DNA of 64,000 bases from positions 41,649,243 to 41,713,242 of the forward strand of contig OY755243.1 in assembly GCA_963576725.1 (NCBI GenBank). The letters run 5' to 3'. Below, in pieces: positions 44,703 to 55,596 of the stretch; the first letter of the stretch is position 1, and each line of letters begins with the position of its first letter. The notes beneath the pieces were generated by a model. The model was not told the origin of the DNA. It did not search any database and was given only the letters and a program-made list of their open reading frames with translations. The stretch comes from Azorinus chamasolen (lineage: Eukaryota > Mollusca > Bivalvia > Cardiida > Solecurtidae). The position numbers and the translations under genes are program-made.

Positions 44703-44746
44703 ATGCCTACTGTACATTGCCAGAAGCATTCTTTCGACCGTGACAG
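44703..44746 (+). CDS. ZGLP1: ZGLP1-like exon 1 (residues 1-15), inferred
   Basis: ATG followed by 14 codons and AG, then donor GTATGT. The two-base overhang matches the acceptor at 47054 and makes a serine codon. It is the only upstream frame I found with start, donor and phase all fitting. Starting instead at the ATG of 47011, inside the intron, would need no exon 1 and is less likely. Confidence 0.6.
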
Positions 44747-47700
44747 GTATGTGCATTTTGCGTGAATCGTGCCTATTTGTCAAATCATTGATTTGTTACA
44801 TAAATCGCGACCATCTTGCTTAACTATACGTGTTTTAAAGATGCAGATTAATGTTAAATCTTCATCAAGTTTCTATTATTTTTTTTCCATTAGTCGGGGA
44901 AATAATTACTGATTTTTTCAGACAATTACTGATTTTTTCAGACAGACGAGCATTGTTTTCAACAGATGCTGCCTGTGTATATCAAGGAAATTGACATAGC
45001 CTACTTTTTGTAGAAGGTCAATGAGTCCACACAAAATTTGCTTATTTTTCGTTGTGGGTTGATTTCTTCTTCTCTTCTTTTATAAAGTACATTGTTTTGG
45101 AAAGTCTTGAACGAAAATAACAATAAAAAATGTTTATTTGAAGTTTTGCGTGAAAAAATGCGAATATTTTTTTCAGATTTAATGCATCCGTGTTTCTAAG
45201 TATATGGCCATACGTTTCAGGTGATGTTGATGTCAGTCCTGTCGGAAAAATTAAATAGTGTCTGATTACTTAATCTTTAAAGGACAGATTCGGCAGAAAA
45301 TCTTTAAAGGACAGATTCGGCAGAAACACAACAACAAAATGGAGATTAAACAAACACATTCGTTCTATCAAGAGTACAGTTCAATTAGGTTGTGTGAATT
45401 GTTGCATCTAAATTTTCGAAAGAATTAGGATTCTTATGAATGTTCTATAAAATCAGTGAGTTGAGAATTAGGATTCTTATCAATATATAACATCTTTTAT
45501 CTTCGGATGTAACATATCTGTGGGAGCATGGACCTAGACAAGTCAGATGCATTTGCCAATTTTTGTTTTGTGTTTATGGCCTTGCAAGCATGTTGACTCT
45601 GGAAATGTAGGAAATAAGTGTACAGACATTTGCAAACAATGTAGATCCAGATCAGAGCACAGGCGTTCGGCTCATGAAATATGTCTAAAATAAGTTAAAA
45701 TGTCGCTAAATTGACGTTTTGTAACATTTGGACCCGAAAAAATAAAGTTTGGGGCGTTTTGAGACAAAGCTGAAATTTCGTATATTCTATATAAGAGAAT
45801 ATAGAATATACGAAATTTCAGCTTTGTCTTAAAACGCCCCAAACTTTTAAATTTTCGGCTCCAATTGTTACAAAACGTCAATTTAGAGACATTTTAACTT
45901 ATTTTAGACATATTTCATGAGCTGAACGCCTGTGGATCAGAGGGCTCCTTTAGGAATCTTCTGATCTTGGTCTACATTTTTTGCAAATGCCAGTACACAT
46001 ACACTGGTCAGGGTCTGTATTGTTTGTCTTTTAAAATCCCTTACAAGTTAAAAGTATTTCATACTGAATGGATTGTATGTACATTTATCACATAATCTGC
46101 TGTGTGGAAGTGTCGAAATAGAGTGCCATAAATCGCGGAAATGTACTAGTGCATTTTTTAATGCAAATGAGCAGTTTGAAATAGTGACCAAAACAGCCAT
46201 CAGATATAGTCTGTTTCACTTTCTATGGCATTTTTAACGGGTTATTATTATGTGATAAAAAATATCTTACATGAGTGTTCATTACAAATTGTTTTATGAG
46301 ACAAATTTTACTATAATGATATGACTCATCATATTCAATTTAGTAAACTTGTTTCATAAAAACAATAATTAACACTCATGTAAGATCCTCTATATATGTA
46401 TATATATATGTATATAGTTAAACACTGATTGGCTATTTCACTTTGAATATTCATCATTCAAAGGGGTAAATGGGCTAATAGCAAGTTCTCAAAACAGTAT
46501 GTGATGGCTTTACCCTTTCCCTGTTCAATATAGCTGTATTCTGATGATGTAAAATTTTCAAGGAATTTTTTTGCTTTGACAAAAACTGTAGAATCATGTC
46601 AAAAGCAAACTGAGTATACTCTAATCAGACGGCTCCTATAGGAGCCATGTGATCTCTTTTCACGAATGCGTGAAAGTGCATTTACATGAAGAAAAGGGTT
46701 AAGTAACAGCTTCATAAGATACTAGATTGAAGACGAAGATTTCTAATTTCTTATATTTGAATTTAGTTTATTCTATACATCCAAGAAGACTAGATATTAT
46801 ACAGTTTTTAGCACACGACTGTCAGGTAAAAACATTAGCCCTTTGAATGTGGGAAGTACAAGCACATGCAAACAGTATATACCCAGATCAGAGGGCTTCT
46901 AGATGTCTGACCAGAGTCTGCACTGTTTGTCATTTAAAACCTAGAGCAAGTTATGTGTGGTTTTGTACTGTGTGGACACTATCAGTATACATTGATGGAA
47001 CCATTCCACATTGACAGTCAAAGAGTTAACAGGGAAATGTTTTGTTTGTTTCAGTGTTTCAAGTACAACTGATGCTAATGATAGTGGATTCAGCGAGATA
47101 TATCATGCTTGTGAAGGTGAAGAAGGGGTTTCTGTATCTTCCCAAGCTGCCAGCAACAGACTTGTATCAGAAACAGTATTTAATAATGTCTCAATTAAGT
47201 GTTCAACACCAAACAGGTCATCAGTCGAATACCTCTGCCAGGCGATTCCAGTATCAAGTGGTATATCAGAATATACAGCAAATCAAATGGCTCCACATGC
47301 AGCTGAATGTGGTCAAATGAAGACTGCTCCTAGTTTTACAGAATCTGTGTCCTCAAACATAATAAAAACCCAGCCTCAATTTGATAGTATCCAATGGATG
47401 AATGCCCAGCCTAGAGCACAGTCTCCACTTTATCAGCACCAACCCGAATGGCCAACATCCCATTATGATAGCTTCCAAAATGGTCATTTTGGTGTAGCAT
47501 TCAAGCAGACAGCAAAGGAGAACTGTTTTTCTAAGGATTTTCAGGAAGATCTCATAAATAAAAGATTTGTTAGCAGCACACCTTCAAATAATCTGAAAAG
47601 AAATCCAGCGAAAATAAAAATAGACATATTAGATAACATCATGCCAAATATTCCCAATACTCCAGCTGATAGTAAAGTCCAAGAAGGAGATATCACACCA

Positions 47701-50700
47701 TATACCAACTCATCTAAAGTCCAAGAAGGAGATATCACACCATATACCAACTCATCTAAGCTTACTGACTTATTGTTTAAAAATGATCCCGTCCAACCTA
47801 CAACAATGCCAATGTTAGACGTAAGAAACCAAAATCTGCCAACATTTGGGCAATTTCTTAAAATACCATCTTCCATCAGACCAGTTGCTTTAACTGTTCC
47901 AATAAGGAAGTCTATTCCAAACGCAACATTGCCATCATACACAGCACAAACTCTAGATCTCTCAAGTTTTCCAGCTGTGTCCACTTCAGTTGCTATGGTA
48001 TCAGATTTTTCAAGCAATAAGGCAGGCAACTCGGCTGTATTTGGATCAGGATTGGCATTGAATAGTTACAGTGGACCATTGCAGTATGTTACATCTCATC
48101 CAAACAGCGACATCTCCATTAAGCCTTACAAACTTGATAATATTCCAAAAGCGTCACACTTTACTAATGAATTTGCAGTTGAATACAACATTTGTAAAGA
48201 TCGGGCTGGTCTTGCTATTGAGCCAGCATATATTGCTGCAAGTAGAGAAAATGACAATGCCCAAATGATACATTCATCAAAAGTGTCCAACCTACCATCA
48301 TTTGATTTACCAAAAGAACCATGTTGTGGAAAAACATTTCCTCAGTCAAGTCTTTCAAATACAGAGGATGCATTCTCGTTCTGCAGTTCTCAGAAATGTT
48401 TCTCTAGGCCTTCATTCAGGGACTTTAGTGATGAGGAATCCCAGATAGCCAAAGTAGACCTTAACAACAATACTGATGAGTTTGCATTACAGTATAGTGA
48501 CATAAGCACTGAGGACTCCAACACAGATTCTCCAGTTACATCCGAGAGCTCCTGTGATGAGGCTGCTAGGGATACTCCTGTGTTTGTCACACGTAAGAAT
48601 AAGAAGTTCAAGAGGAAATCTCAAACACCCAGAAAAAGCCCAGACAAGAGAGACCCACGCTTCAAGGGAGTTACAATATGGTTACAGACAGAATTTAATA
48701 ATGGAAAGAGTCAGCTGCGCTTATCTGCATTTTACAGGTATATTGGGGCTTATTATGAAAGACTGAATGTAGTACAGTTAAACCGGTCTATAACGGCCAC
48801 TAAATTACATCAAGTATTTTGCGTTAAAGGCTGGTGGCTGCTTAAAGCAAGGTGAAAGTAAAACAGAATGCTCCTATAGGAGCATTCTGTTTTACTTTCA
48901 CCTGGCTTTAAGCGGCCATCTGCCCTAAATACCAAATAATTAACACAAATTAGTGTCCGTAATAGAGAGGTTTTACTGTAGTTGGTACATGTACTGGTAT
49001 TTTGAAGATGAAACACTATTGAAAAGTAAAGCTTGCACAAGAAGGAAGAGAGACAACTTGTTTAAATCTGAGTTTTCTCCCTTGAATATTATTCCTAGTT
49101 GGCCATTTGTGATGTGACATATACATATCTATGTATATATCTCTGTTGATATTGGCTCATATAAATTTGTATATATATAATAGTATATGTATAAAATATA
49201 TATTTAAAAAACCCCAGCTATCTATCAATCAATAAATGAGTCATAAAAAGAAATATTTTATATTATAATAACCTATCCAAGCAATTTTATATTAACCCCT
49301 TTACTTCATGAATAATTGCAAGACTCCACACATTATGAATATTTCTTACTTTATCTCTTGATAAAAAGAGCATCTGTAACATATATAAGCAAACATAGTA
49401 GATCCTAATCAGACAGCTCCTACAGGATTCATCATTCTGATCTGGGACTTCTCTGTTTGCAGAAACATAAAAAGGTTATGGAATGAATGGTTAAGAGCAT
49501 GGAATAAAGCATATCTTATAACTTTATGTATATATTTCAGCAATGTTAAGGCCAAGGTAACTAAACCAGGTTACAGCCTGTGTAGGAACCCGAGTGTTCC
49601 CAGAGACTCCCAGAGCTGCTCTGAAGCTGAGGCTTACTCCCCGCTGACACCAGTGAGAGAAACATATGGGACTGGTACGTCAATATATACCATCCCTTTT
49701 GGAAACTTTTTTCAAAATGCTGATTTTAACAATTACTTAACCCCTTACTCCATAACTACGATTTTCTATGACTTTGCAAACAGGGTAGACCCAGATAGAT
49801 GTCTGCTGTAGAAGCTATCTGGTCAGGGAGGGTTTGCTCCAATTGCTTTTGAAGTACATGTAGTAATTACAGATATGATTCTAGAGTTTTGGCCAAAAGT
49901 TTCTGTTTTCATGTGTCATAGAACTAATTAATATTTTGATGTCCATATTTCTTACATTAATATCCATAGGTTAAGTAAAAATAATCTGATAAAGTGAAAC
50001 ACTGTAGGTTACAGTTAACTCTGTGATTGCTGAACAGTTTGGATGCATCTTGTATCATCTCATTTAGAATTGTAGCAGACACCAATTGCAGCATGGTAAG
50101 ATTTAAGAGCCACATTTATAAATACATCTATTGTCAGACAGGCTTACTGAGAGAAGTGAAGCACTCACACTGAGAAACACTCAGAAACATATCTGGTAGG
50201 CTATGACTTTTAACCTTTTCTTTCATATACATTGTATGTGAACACATTTTTACATCTTTGCAAACAGAGTAGACCCAGATCAGGCAGCTCCTTTAGGGGT
50301 TGTCTCATCAGGGTCTGCCCTGTTTGCTTATGAAATTATGATACTGATATGTCTCTACAGTTTCTACCAATACCAAAATATTCTGTGTACAAATGCCATT
50401 ATAAAAATTTAGCTAATAAATATTCATGATGTCATCATTTCTTACATGAGTATTGGTTAGTGAAAGGGTTAATTTCAAAAATGCCTTTGTAAACAGATTA
50501 AACCCAGATAAGATTTATAGCTCCTGTTGAGAGTTTATGAACCATTGTAAATTTTCAGATACCCCTAATTACCCGGTAGTATGAATTTATGATGTCATCA
50601 TGTCTTACATGAATATTCATGAAGTAAAGGTTTTAATGAATATCACTCATGGCTTTGATTGTTGATTTGCATAGAGATTGAATATTATACAAAGCAAATC

Positions 50701-50995
50701 ACATTTTATGACACTCAAAATCACAGTTTATGATACTCAGGTATTCTGAATATATATAATGAATTTTGTATTGTTTATTTGCTAGCCAAGACATGTGCAT
50801 CATGTCGAACCAGAAGAACCCCTCTGTGGCGTGATGCTGAGGATGGCACTCCACTATGCAATGCCTGTGGCATCAGGTATTAATACACAAGCCTTGCTTA
50901 TATGACTGTATGTTATTCAATTATGTCATAGGAATTGCTGGTCACATAATCACAGTCAGTGCCATAATTGTTTTGCATCATCATCATTATCATTA

Positions 50996-51026
<31 letters not shown>

Positions 51027-51641
51027 GCATCATCATCATCATCATCCGTGTTTAGATTATACAGGCTTGAAATAATCCTCTCCTGAGAGTGGGTCCTCTC
51101 TGACTTGTCTTCCATGAAAATTACGTCTCCACTCAGAGTGGTTCTGAAGGTCTGTAGAATCCAGATTCAGCTTGAAAGTCAGTAGTTCTTGACCACTTCC
51201 TCCCATGTCTTCTGTTGGGTCTCTTCTGCACAACCACCTCAAGCTTGTGTGCTCATGGAGGTGGTGCTAAATTGTACCTGTAAGATGAGATGTAATAAAA
51301 GTGGATTAATTATAATAAATCCTGCTTGACAATTGAAATTACTGAATAATCAGGGACTCAGGCTGCCTAGTTATCTCAAATATCCTGAATGGAAATCAAT
51401 TTAAAGCTACTAAATCTCCCAAGTATGCTCAGTTGCTCTCAACTTTCACTTCTTTTATATTTTTGAAGCCTCACTTGTCATTTCCTTGTCTCAATTTTGA
51501 AACTTTTCTTTCAGATACAAGAAATACAGACTACGGTGCAGTCGCTGTTGGTTCATCCCAAAGAAAGACATCAAAACCTATCCAAACTGTCCAGCTTGTG
51601 GCTCTGCCCTTCGTTATTCATTCCACCGAAAAGCCTGGTAA
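44703..51641 (+). CDS. ZGLP1: ZGLP1-like GATA zinc-finger protein, five coding exons
   Basis: Putative GATA-like transcription factor; in mammals ZGLP1 acts in germ cells. Exons: 44703-44746, 47055-48737, 49541-49674, 50786-50876, 51515-51641 (2079 nt, 692 residues), all GT-AG and all in phase. The N-terminal 600 residues are serine/asparagine-rich with no domain I recognise; residues before the finger are basic. A GATA finger CX2CX17CX2C occupies 624-648 ([20 protein letters not shown]), followed at once by a second four-cysteine cluster, CX2CX13CX2C at 659-679 ([11 protein letters not shown]), instead of the usual basic tail; that pairing points to ZGLP1 rather than classical two-finger GATA1-6. 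The protein ends 13 residues later. Exon 2 contains an exact in-frame 42-bp tandem duplication. Exon 1 is inferred from an ATG frame with a strong donor and matching phase. Confidence 0.82.
44747..45657. other. ZGLP1-like intron 1, left part
   Basis: Contains short tandem duplications: a 20-bp unit with TTACTGATTTTTTCAGACA at about 44909-44945 and a 27-bp unit AATCTTTAAAGGACAGATTC at about 45271-45325. AAATCGCGACCATCTT at 44802-44817 matches a motif upstream of LKB1. Nothing else is seen. Confidence 0.45.
45658..45934. mobile_element. 277-bp palindromic element with 8-bp target duplications
   Basis: Flanked by GATCAGAG on both sides (45650-45657, 45935-45942). Almost the whole element is an inverted repeat with arms of about 136 bases and few mismatches, starting CACAGGCGTTCGGCTCATG. 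The 8-bp target suggests hAT or a related superfamily. It is inserted in the stem of a family C/D-type hairpin (CAGATCAGAGGGCTCC). Confidence 0.8.
46264..46384. repeat. Inverted repeat, ~120 bp
   Basis: CTTACATGAGTGTT at one end and AACACTCATGTAAG at the other, with further complementarity (AAATTGTTTTATGA, TCATAAAAACAAT). No target duplication defined. Confidence 0.55.
46512..47030. other. Family C/D remnants in ZGLP1-like intron 1
   Basis: A copy at about 46512-46703 (CCCTTTCCCTGTTC to GAAAAGGG-TTAA; centre GCTCCTATAGGAGC) and a decayed hairpin at about 46865-46930. Confidence 0.55.
47055..48737 (+). CDS. ZGLP1: ZGLP1-like exon 2 (residues 15-576)
   Basis: Acceptor TTTGTTTCAG, donor GTATAT after TTTTACAG. 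One long exon encoding the low-complexity region, with a basic run [15 protein letters not shown] near its end that may be a nuclear localisation signal. Confidence 0.85.
47674..47757 (+). repeat. In-frame exact 42-bp tandem duplication
   Basis: Two identical 14-codon units, each encoding [14 protein letters not shown], back to back inside exon 2. Confidence 0.95.
48774..48978. mobile_element. Tigger-like MITE, family A, 36 bases into ZGLP1-like intron 2
   Basis: TA flanks, CAGTTAAACCGGTC left and GGTTTTACTG right; centre GCTCCTATAGGAGC. It closely follows the donor at 48738, so its hairpin would form early in the pre-mRNA. Confidence 0.75.
49294..49494. mobile_element. Family D-like MITE in ZGLP1-like intron 2
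   Basis: TTAA-CCCCTTTACTTCATGAATAA left and GGAATGAATGG-TTAA right; a degenerate hairpin. Confidence 0.5.
49541..49674 (+). CDS. ZGLP1: ZGLP1-like exon 3
   Basis: Acceptor TATATTTCAG, donor GTACGT. Encodes [20 protein letters not shown] and a short acidic stretch. Supported by phase on both sides only. Confidence 0.75.
49737..49977. mobile_element. Family D MITE in ZGLP1-like intron 3
   Basis: TTAA-CCCCTTACTCCATAACTAC left; tail ends ATATCCATAGG-TTAA. Hairpin degraded. Confidence 0.5.
50209..50472. mobile_element. Family D MITE in ZGLP1-like intron 3
   Basis: TTAA both sides; hairpin GCAAACAGAGTAGACCC with centre GCTCCTTTAGGGGT; tail AATAAATATTCATGATGTCA. Confidence 0.65.
50786..50876 (+). 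CDS. ZGLP1: ZGLP1-like exon 4, GATA zinc finger
   Basis: Acceptor TTTGCTAG, donor GTATTA. Contains all four cysteines of the GATA finger. Confidence 0.93.
50976..51047. repeat. CAT trinucleotide microsatellite
   Basis: Mostly (CAT)n with CAG interruptions. On the minus strand it reads (ATG)n directly after the LINE-like ORF end at 51057. Confidence 0.9.
51057..51242 (-). pseudogene. Possible 5'-truncated RTE-type LINE fragment
   Basis: The minus-strand ORF includes [14 protein letters not shown] and [12 protein letters not shown], resembling the extreme C-terminus of endonuclease/reverse-transcriptase LINEs (a ...DRxxWRR pattern just before the stop), and it is followed by an (ATG)n tail as in RTE elements. 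It lies antisense in ZGLP1-like intron 4. Confidence 0.4.
51515..51641 (+). CDS. ZGLP1: ZGLP1-like exon 5, second cysteine cluster and stop
   Basis: Acceptor CTTTCTTTCAG. Encodes [18 protein letters not shown], then NCPACGS and a basic end, stop TAA. Overlapping plus-strand ORFs here are in the wrong frame. Confidence 0.9.
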
Positions 51642-52167
51642 ACGATAACATTCATGACATTGCAATAATACATGTTTTTCTTGCATACATGTGCTGTAAG
51701 TGATGTTGAATTTGCTCGTTTGAAATAGAACTTGGTATAATACATGTTCACAAAGAATTGTTTTATTGTGAGAGAGCTACATTTACCCTTTAATTGTTCA
51801 TATCTCTTTAAAAATGTGGAAACTTTTGCAGATTCAGCACTTTATCCATGAAGTTTTAGATTATTTTATGGGTTTTTTTGCGAGATCTTCGCCATTTTAT
51901 GATGGAGATAGATTTGTGTGGGAGATGTTTTACTGGAGATTAGAACAGTACAAAGTTAAAGATTTTTCACAAAGTTTTGTCAGTCTGTACATATTGGGTA
52001 TTTAAACTACTGGGTTTTGTTCCTGATTGTATTTATCATTTGTTTAATGTGTTGCATGCAGTTACAGAGAGCAGCGCTCTTATTTAGGTTTATAAGGCAA
52101 ACTATACTAACCAACCTTTCAGGTGACATATAGTGCAAGAAATATATACATGTTAAATCAAGAGTTC
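51642..52167 (+). other. Probable 3' UTR and flank of the ZGLP1-like gene
   Basis: No repeat recognised and no strong AATAAA seen close to the stop codon. Confidence 0.35.
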
Positions 52168-52404
52168 TTAACCCTTTACTTCATAAATACACCTTTCTAT
52201 GCCTTTGTAAACACTAAACAGTGTAGACCAAGATTAGATGGCTCCTGTAGGAGCTGTTTATGATATAATATAGATATGATTCTGTAATTTCTTCCATGAC
52301 CAAAAGTCCCTATGTCCATGTGCTATAAAAAAAAGTATAACAATAAATCTAACTAATACTCATTATGTTATTATTACATGAATATTCATGGAGCAATGGG
52401 TTAA
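52168..52404. mobile_element. piggyBac-like MITE, family D
   Basis: TTAA both sides; CCCTTTACTTCATAAATACA left. The right half of the hairpin is deleted at GCTCCTGTAGGAGC. Confidence 0.65.
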
Positions 52405-52579
52405 TGTATTATTACCCTTCTCCTGTTAACCTTCTAGCTCAACCTGACTGACATTTGCAAACAGTTTGGATCCAGATGAGACACCAAGTAACTCAATATC
52501 TCATCCTAATTGGCTCAGTCAATAGTTTCTCTAAAGCTTGATTGAATCAGACAAAAGTAAAAACTGCAACAGATTGGAG

Positions 52580-52800
52580 TTAAACCTGTTACTCCATAAA
52601 TATGCCTTTCTACGCCTTTGTAAAGAGAGTAGACCCTGATCAGATATGGCTCCTATAAGAGCCGTCTGATAAGGGTCTGCACTGTTTGCTTATGATATAA
52701 TATAGATATGATTCTATAGTGTTTGCCATGGTCAACAACTCCCGTGTCCATGTAATATTACAACAAATTAATCTAATTAATATTCATGACATCATTTTTA
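52580..52800. mobile_element. Family D MITE cut by another repeat
   Basis: Left end TTAA-ACCTGTTACTCCATAAATA; hairpin TCCTATAAGAGCC; the tail stops after ATTCATGACATCATTTTTAT where a TATACCTCC / GGGGTTATACTGGAGTCACC repeat with GTCTGTCC units begins (52806-52895). Confidence 0.55.
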
Positions 52801-52902
52801 TTATTATACCTCCACAAATGAAGTTTGGGGGGGTTATACTGGAGTCACCATGTCTGTCCGTCCATTCGTTCGTCTGTCTGTCCGTCCAGCTTGTCCAGAT
52901 GT

Positions 52903-53150
52903 TTAATCCTTTCCTTCATATAGATGACCTGGCCACCTTTGCAAACAGGGTAGACCCAGATCAGATGGCTTTTGTAGGAGCCGTATGATCAGGGTCTGCT
53001 CTGTTTGCTTATGATTTAATGTATATATGATTCTACAGTTTCTGCCACAGCCAAAAATTACTGTTGCCATATCCTATCACAAAAATCAATATTATTATTC
53101 TTTACAGTGCCATTATTTATGACATGAATATTCATGGAGTAAAGGGTTAA
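52903..53150. mobile_element. piggyBac-like MITE, family D
   Basis: TTAA both sides; left TCCTTTCCTTCATATAGATG, right GGAGTAAAGGG. Confidence 0.68.
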
Positions 53151-54244
53151 TGTAGAATGAAAATAAAGCAGAATGCTAGCTCCTATAGGAGCTATCTATG
53201 CGAATGTTCAGGGTTGCAATGCATCAGGGAAATTGAATCTTTTCATGGTCAGAGAATTGTTAGGGAATTTTGAAAACTGTGTAGGAAATTTGAAAATGTC
53301 AGTGAAATAGAGAATTTTGCTGCAACCCTGATGTTGTCCTGCATTAAGATACCATCTGTCTTTAAGACTTAGACTGTATTTTTGAAGACAGTTTTTACTG
53401 CAGATGCTGATCAGATGCCACTTCTTTTACAATTGTTGCAAATGGTCTTGTCTATGTACATACACAGTAATATACCCTTTGAATTCGAACACATGCATTT
53501 GCAAGCAGTGTAGACCCAAATCAGAGGGTTTCATGAATATTTATGTAAGAAATGATGACATCATGAATATTAATCAGATTTTAAAATGCCATAACACATG
53601 ATTATTTTCTCAATGTAGAAACTATAGAATCAGAGATATATTATGTCATTTACAAATAGAGCAGACCCTGATCAGACGGCTCCTATAGGAGCTGTCTGAT
53701 CTGGGTCTACTCTGTTTGCAAAGGTGTAGAAAGGCATATTTATGGATGAAAGGGCTAATGAGATCTCTGATTAGGATCAGCACTGTTTGCCATTCATTAT
53801 CCTCTAGCCAGTGAAAGCCTTTCATAATGAATGGACTTTATAGTTACACACTGATGAGCCATTCCAATTTGACTATTCAGCAGTCAAATCGTTAAGAGAC
53901 ACCTTTTTCCCCCCAGTGGTGTTATATATAATAAGCACATGCCATGCGAAGTATTCGGACAAACTTAGGCAAATAATGCAGACCCAAATCTGAGCCATTT
54001 GATCAGGGTCTTCACTTAAAGTTGCAAAGCTGGTCCCCAACAGACTGGAAGATAGTGTATGTCAAGGGAAATCTCTTGTAACCAGATCTATAACTGCCTT
54101 ACTATTCAATACATAGTCAAGTAATTTGTTATTCATATGAGGCATATTTTAGATTATCGTTTGTGATATGTTCAGAAGGAAAGAGTAAATTGTGTGTAGA
54201 ACAATGATTATTCACAAAGTCCTTGATTTGTATATTTTCATATA
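53151..54244. other. Fragments of families B and D
   Basis: Half of a family B element abuts the preceding MITE (AAAGCAGAATGCTAGCTCC, about 53155-53205; the other half at 53335-53402 ends TTTTTACTGCAG). A reversed family D copy lies at about 53528-53757 with an intact GCTCCTATAGGAGC centre. Only scattered hairpin fragments follow. Confidence 0.45.
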
Positions 54245-54449
54245 CAGTAAAACCTATCTAACTTGGACATTCAAATTTAGTATAGTTAAAGGCCATTGAG
54301 ACAGGTGGCAGCTTAATACACGGTAAAAGTAATGCAGAAAGCCCCTCTAGAAGCTTCCTGCATGACTTTAACCTTGCATTAAGCAGTCACCTGCCTAAAA
54401 GTGTCTAAATTCTTCTCTACTATAATTCTGGTTTAGAGAGATTTTACTG
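54245..54449. mobile_element. Tigger-like MITE, family B
   Basis: TA flanks, CAGTAAAACCTATCTAACTT left; arms GACAGGTGGCAGCTTAATAC; centre GCCCCTCTAGAAGC. Confidence 0.7.
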
Positions 54450-54543
54450 TATGATATATATATATAACATTAACATTATTACTGTATGAAATTTATTATT
54501 TTATTACACTACTATGGAAGCATTTTATTACACTACTATGGAA

Positions 54544-54900
54544 GCCCTTTCCCTCATATAGATGCTTTTTCATGCCTTTGCAAGCAGAGTAGACCCGGAT
54601 CAGATGGCTCCTGTAGGAGCTGTCTGTTCAGGATCTGCTCTGTTTGCTTATGAAATTTTAATAGATCTGACTCTAAAGTTTCTACCAAGACCAAAATCTC
54701 CTGTGTACATGTACATATGCTATTATAAAAAATCAGTTAACCCTTTCCTTCATATAGATGCATTTTCACGCATTTGCAAACAGAGTAGACCCAGATCAGA
54801 TGACTCCTGGAGGAGCCATCTGATGATTCTGATCAGGGTCTGCTCTGTTTGTTGATATAGTTTGATAGATTTGGATTTTTAGTTTTTAAAAGGGCTACAA
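54544..54900. mobile_element. Two overlapping family D/C MITEs
   Basis: One copy starts CCCTTTCCCTCATATAGATG at 54545. A second enters its tail at the TTAA of 54737-54740 (CCCTTTCCTTCATATAGATG). Both hairpins are recognisable, the second with a small insertion (TGATTC) in its right arm. Confidence 0.55.
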
Positions 54901-55149
54901 TTTCCACCTTCCATTTTTATTAGCTGGCATGTTTGTAGAACAGCAGAGCTTATGCTATACCCTCGGCGTGAGCGTGGCCAGGGTAAAAGTTTTTTGGATG
55001 GGTGCTAGGATTCTTAAATTTTGTATAGAAGTTTTTGGTCAAATATTGCTGTTATGAAGTTAAACATTGAAAATATTTTTCAATTGTATTCAATTTTTTA
55101 CATGATTTGGTTCTTTTGGCCACAAATCACCAGGTTAAACGTTTTTTAA

Positions 55150-55596
55150 ACGAGTTGTTATACCCCTGCCAACTTGTTTGAGGGGGTATACTGGAATCAC
55201 CCTGTCCAGAGGTCGGTTGGTTGGTCCGTCCGTCTGTTGATACATCTGTTGATCCCATTTGAACATGGGTAGTTGGTGTTGCAAACTCCTCCTTCAGTTA
55301 ATGAATTATGTCTCCCCCATTTATGGGGAGATATATTGTTTTTGCCAGAGTTGTCTGTCTGTCCGTCCGTCTGTCTTGTCTGTCCGTCTGTCTGTCTGTC
55401 TGTCCGTCACAAACTTGTGTCGCGCGTATCTCTGAAACCAGTTGGGCTAGAGTCACCAAACTTCACAGAAATGTTCACCAGCATGAGTTGTTGTGCACCT
55501 GGGGTTTTTGAATTGTCTCCCCCTGATAAATTGGGAGTTATTGCCCCTGATGACTTAAAATTAGAAAAACTTTGTGTCGCGCGTATCTCTGAAACC
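55150..55596 (+). repeat. Pearl/Helentron-like repeat, left part
   Basis: TATACCCCTGCCAACTTG and GGGGGTATACTGGAATCACC are followed by a CTCCCCCATTTATGGGGAGA inverted repeat, a GTCTGTCC tetranucleotide microsatellite (about 55348-55408) and core units beginning TTGTGTCGCGCGTATCTCTG that repeat about every 150 bases. A microsatellite next to ~150-bp core repeats resembles bivalve pearl elements (Helentron-type). Superfamily is inferred. Confidence 0.5.

Noticed and set aside
47011..47054. ATG at 47011 as start of the ZGLP1-like protein
   Set aside because: A strong acceptor (TTTGTTTCAG) ends at 47054 and a phase-matched upstream exon exists at 44703-44746; the 47011 start remains only a fallback.
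51433..51703. Two overlapping plus-strand ORFs at the last ZGLP1-like exon
   Set aside because: Wrong frames; the phase-matched frame from the acceptor at 51514 gives the cysteine cluster and a stop at 51639-51641.
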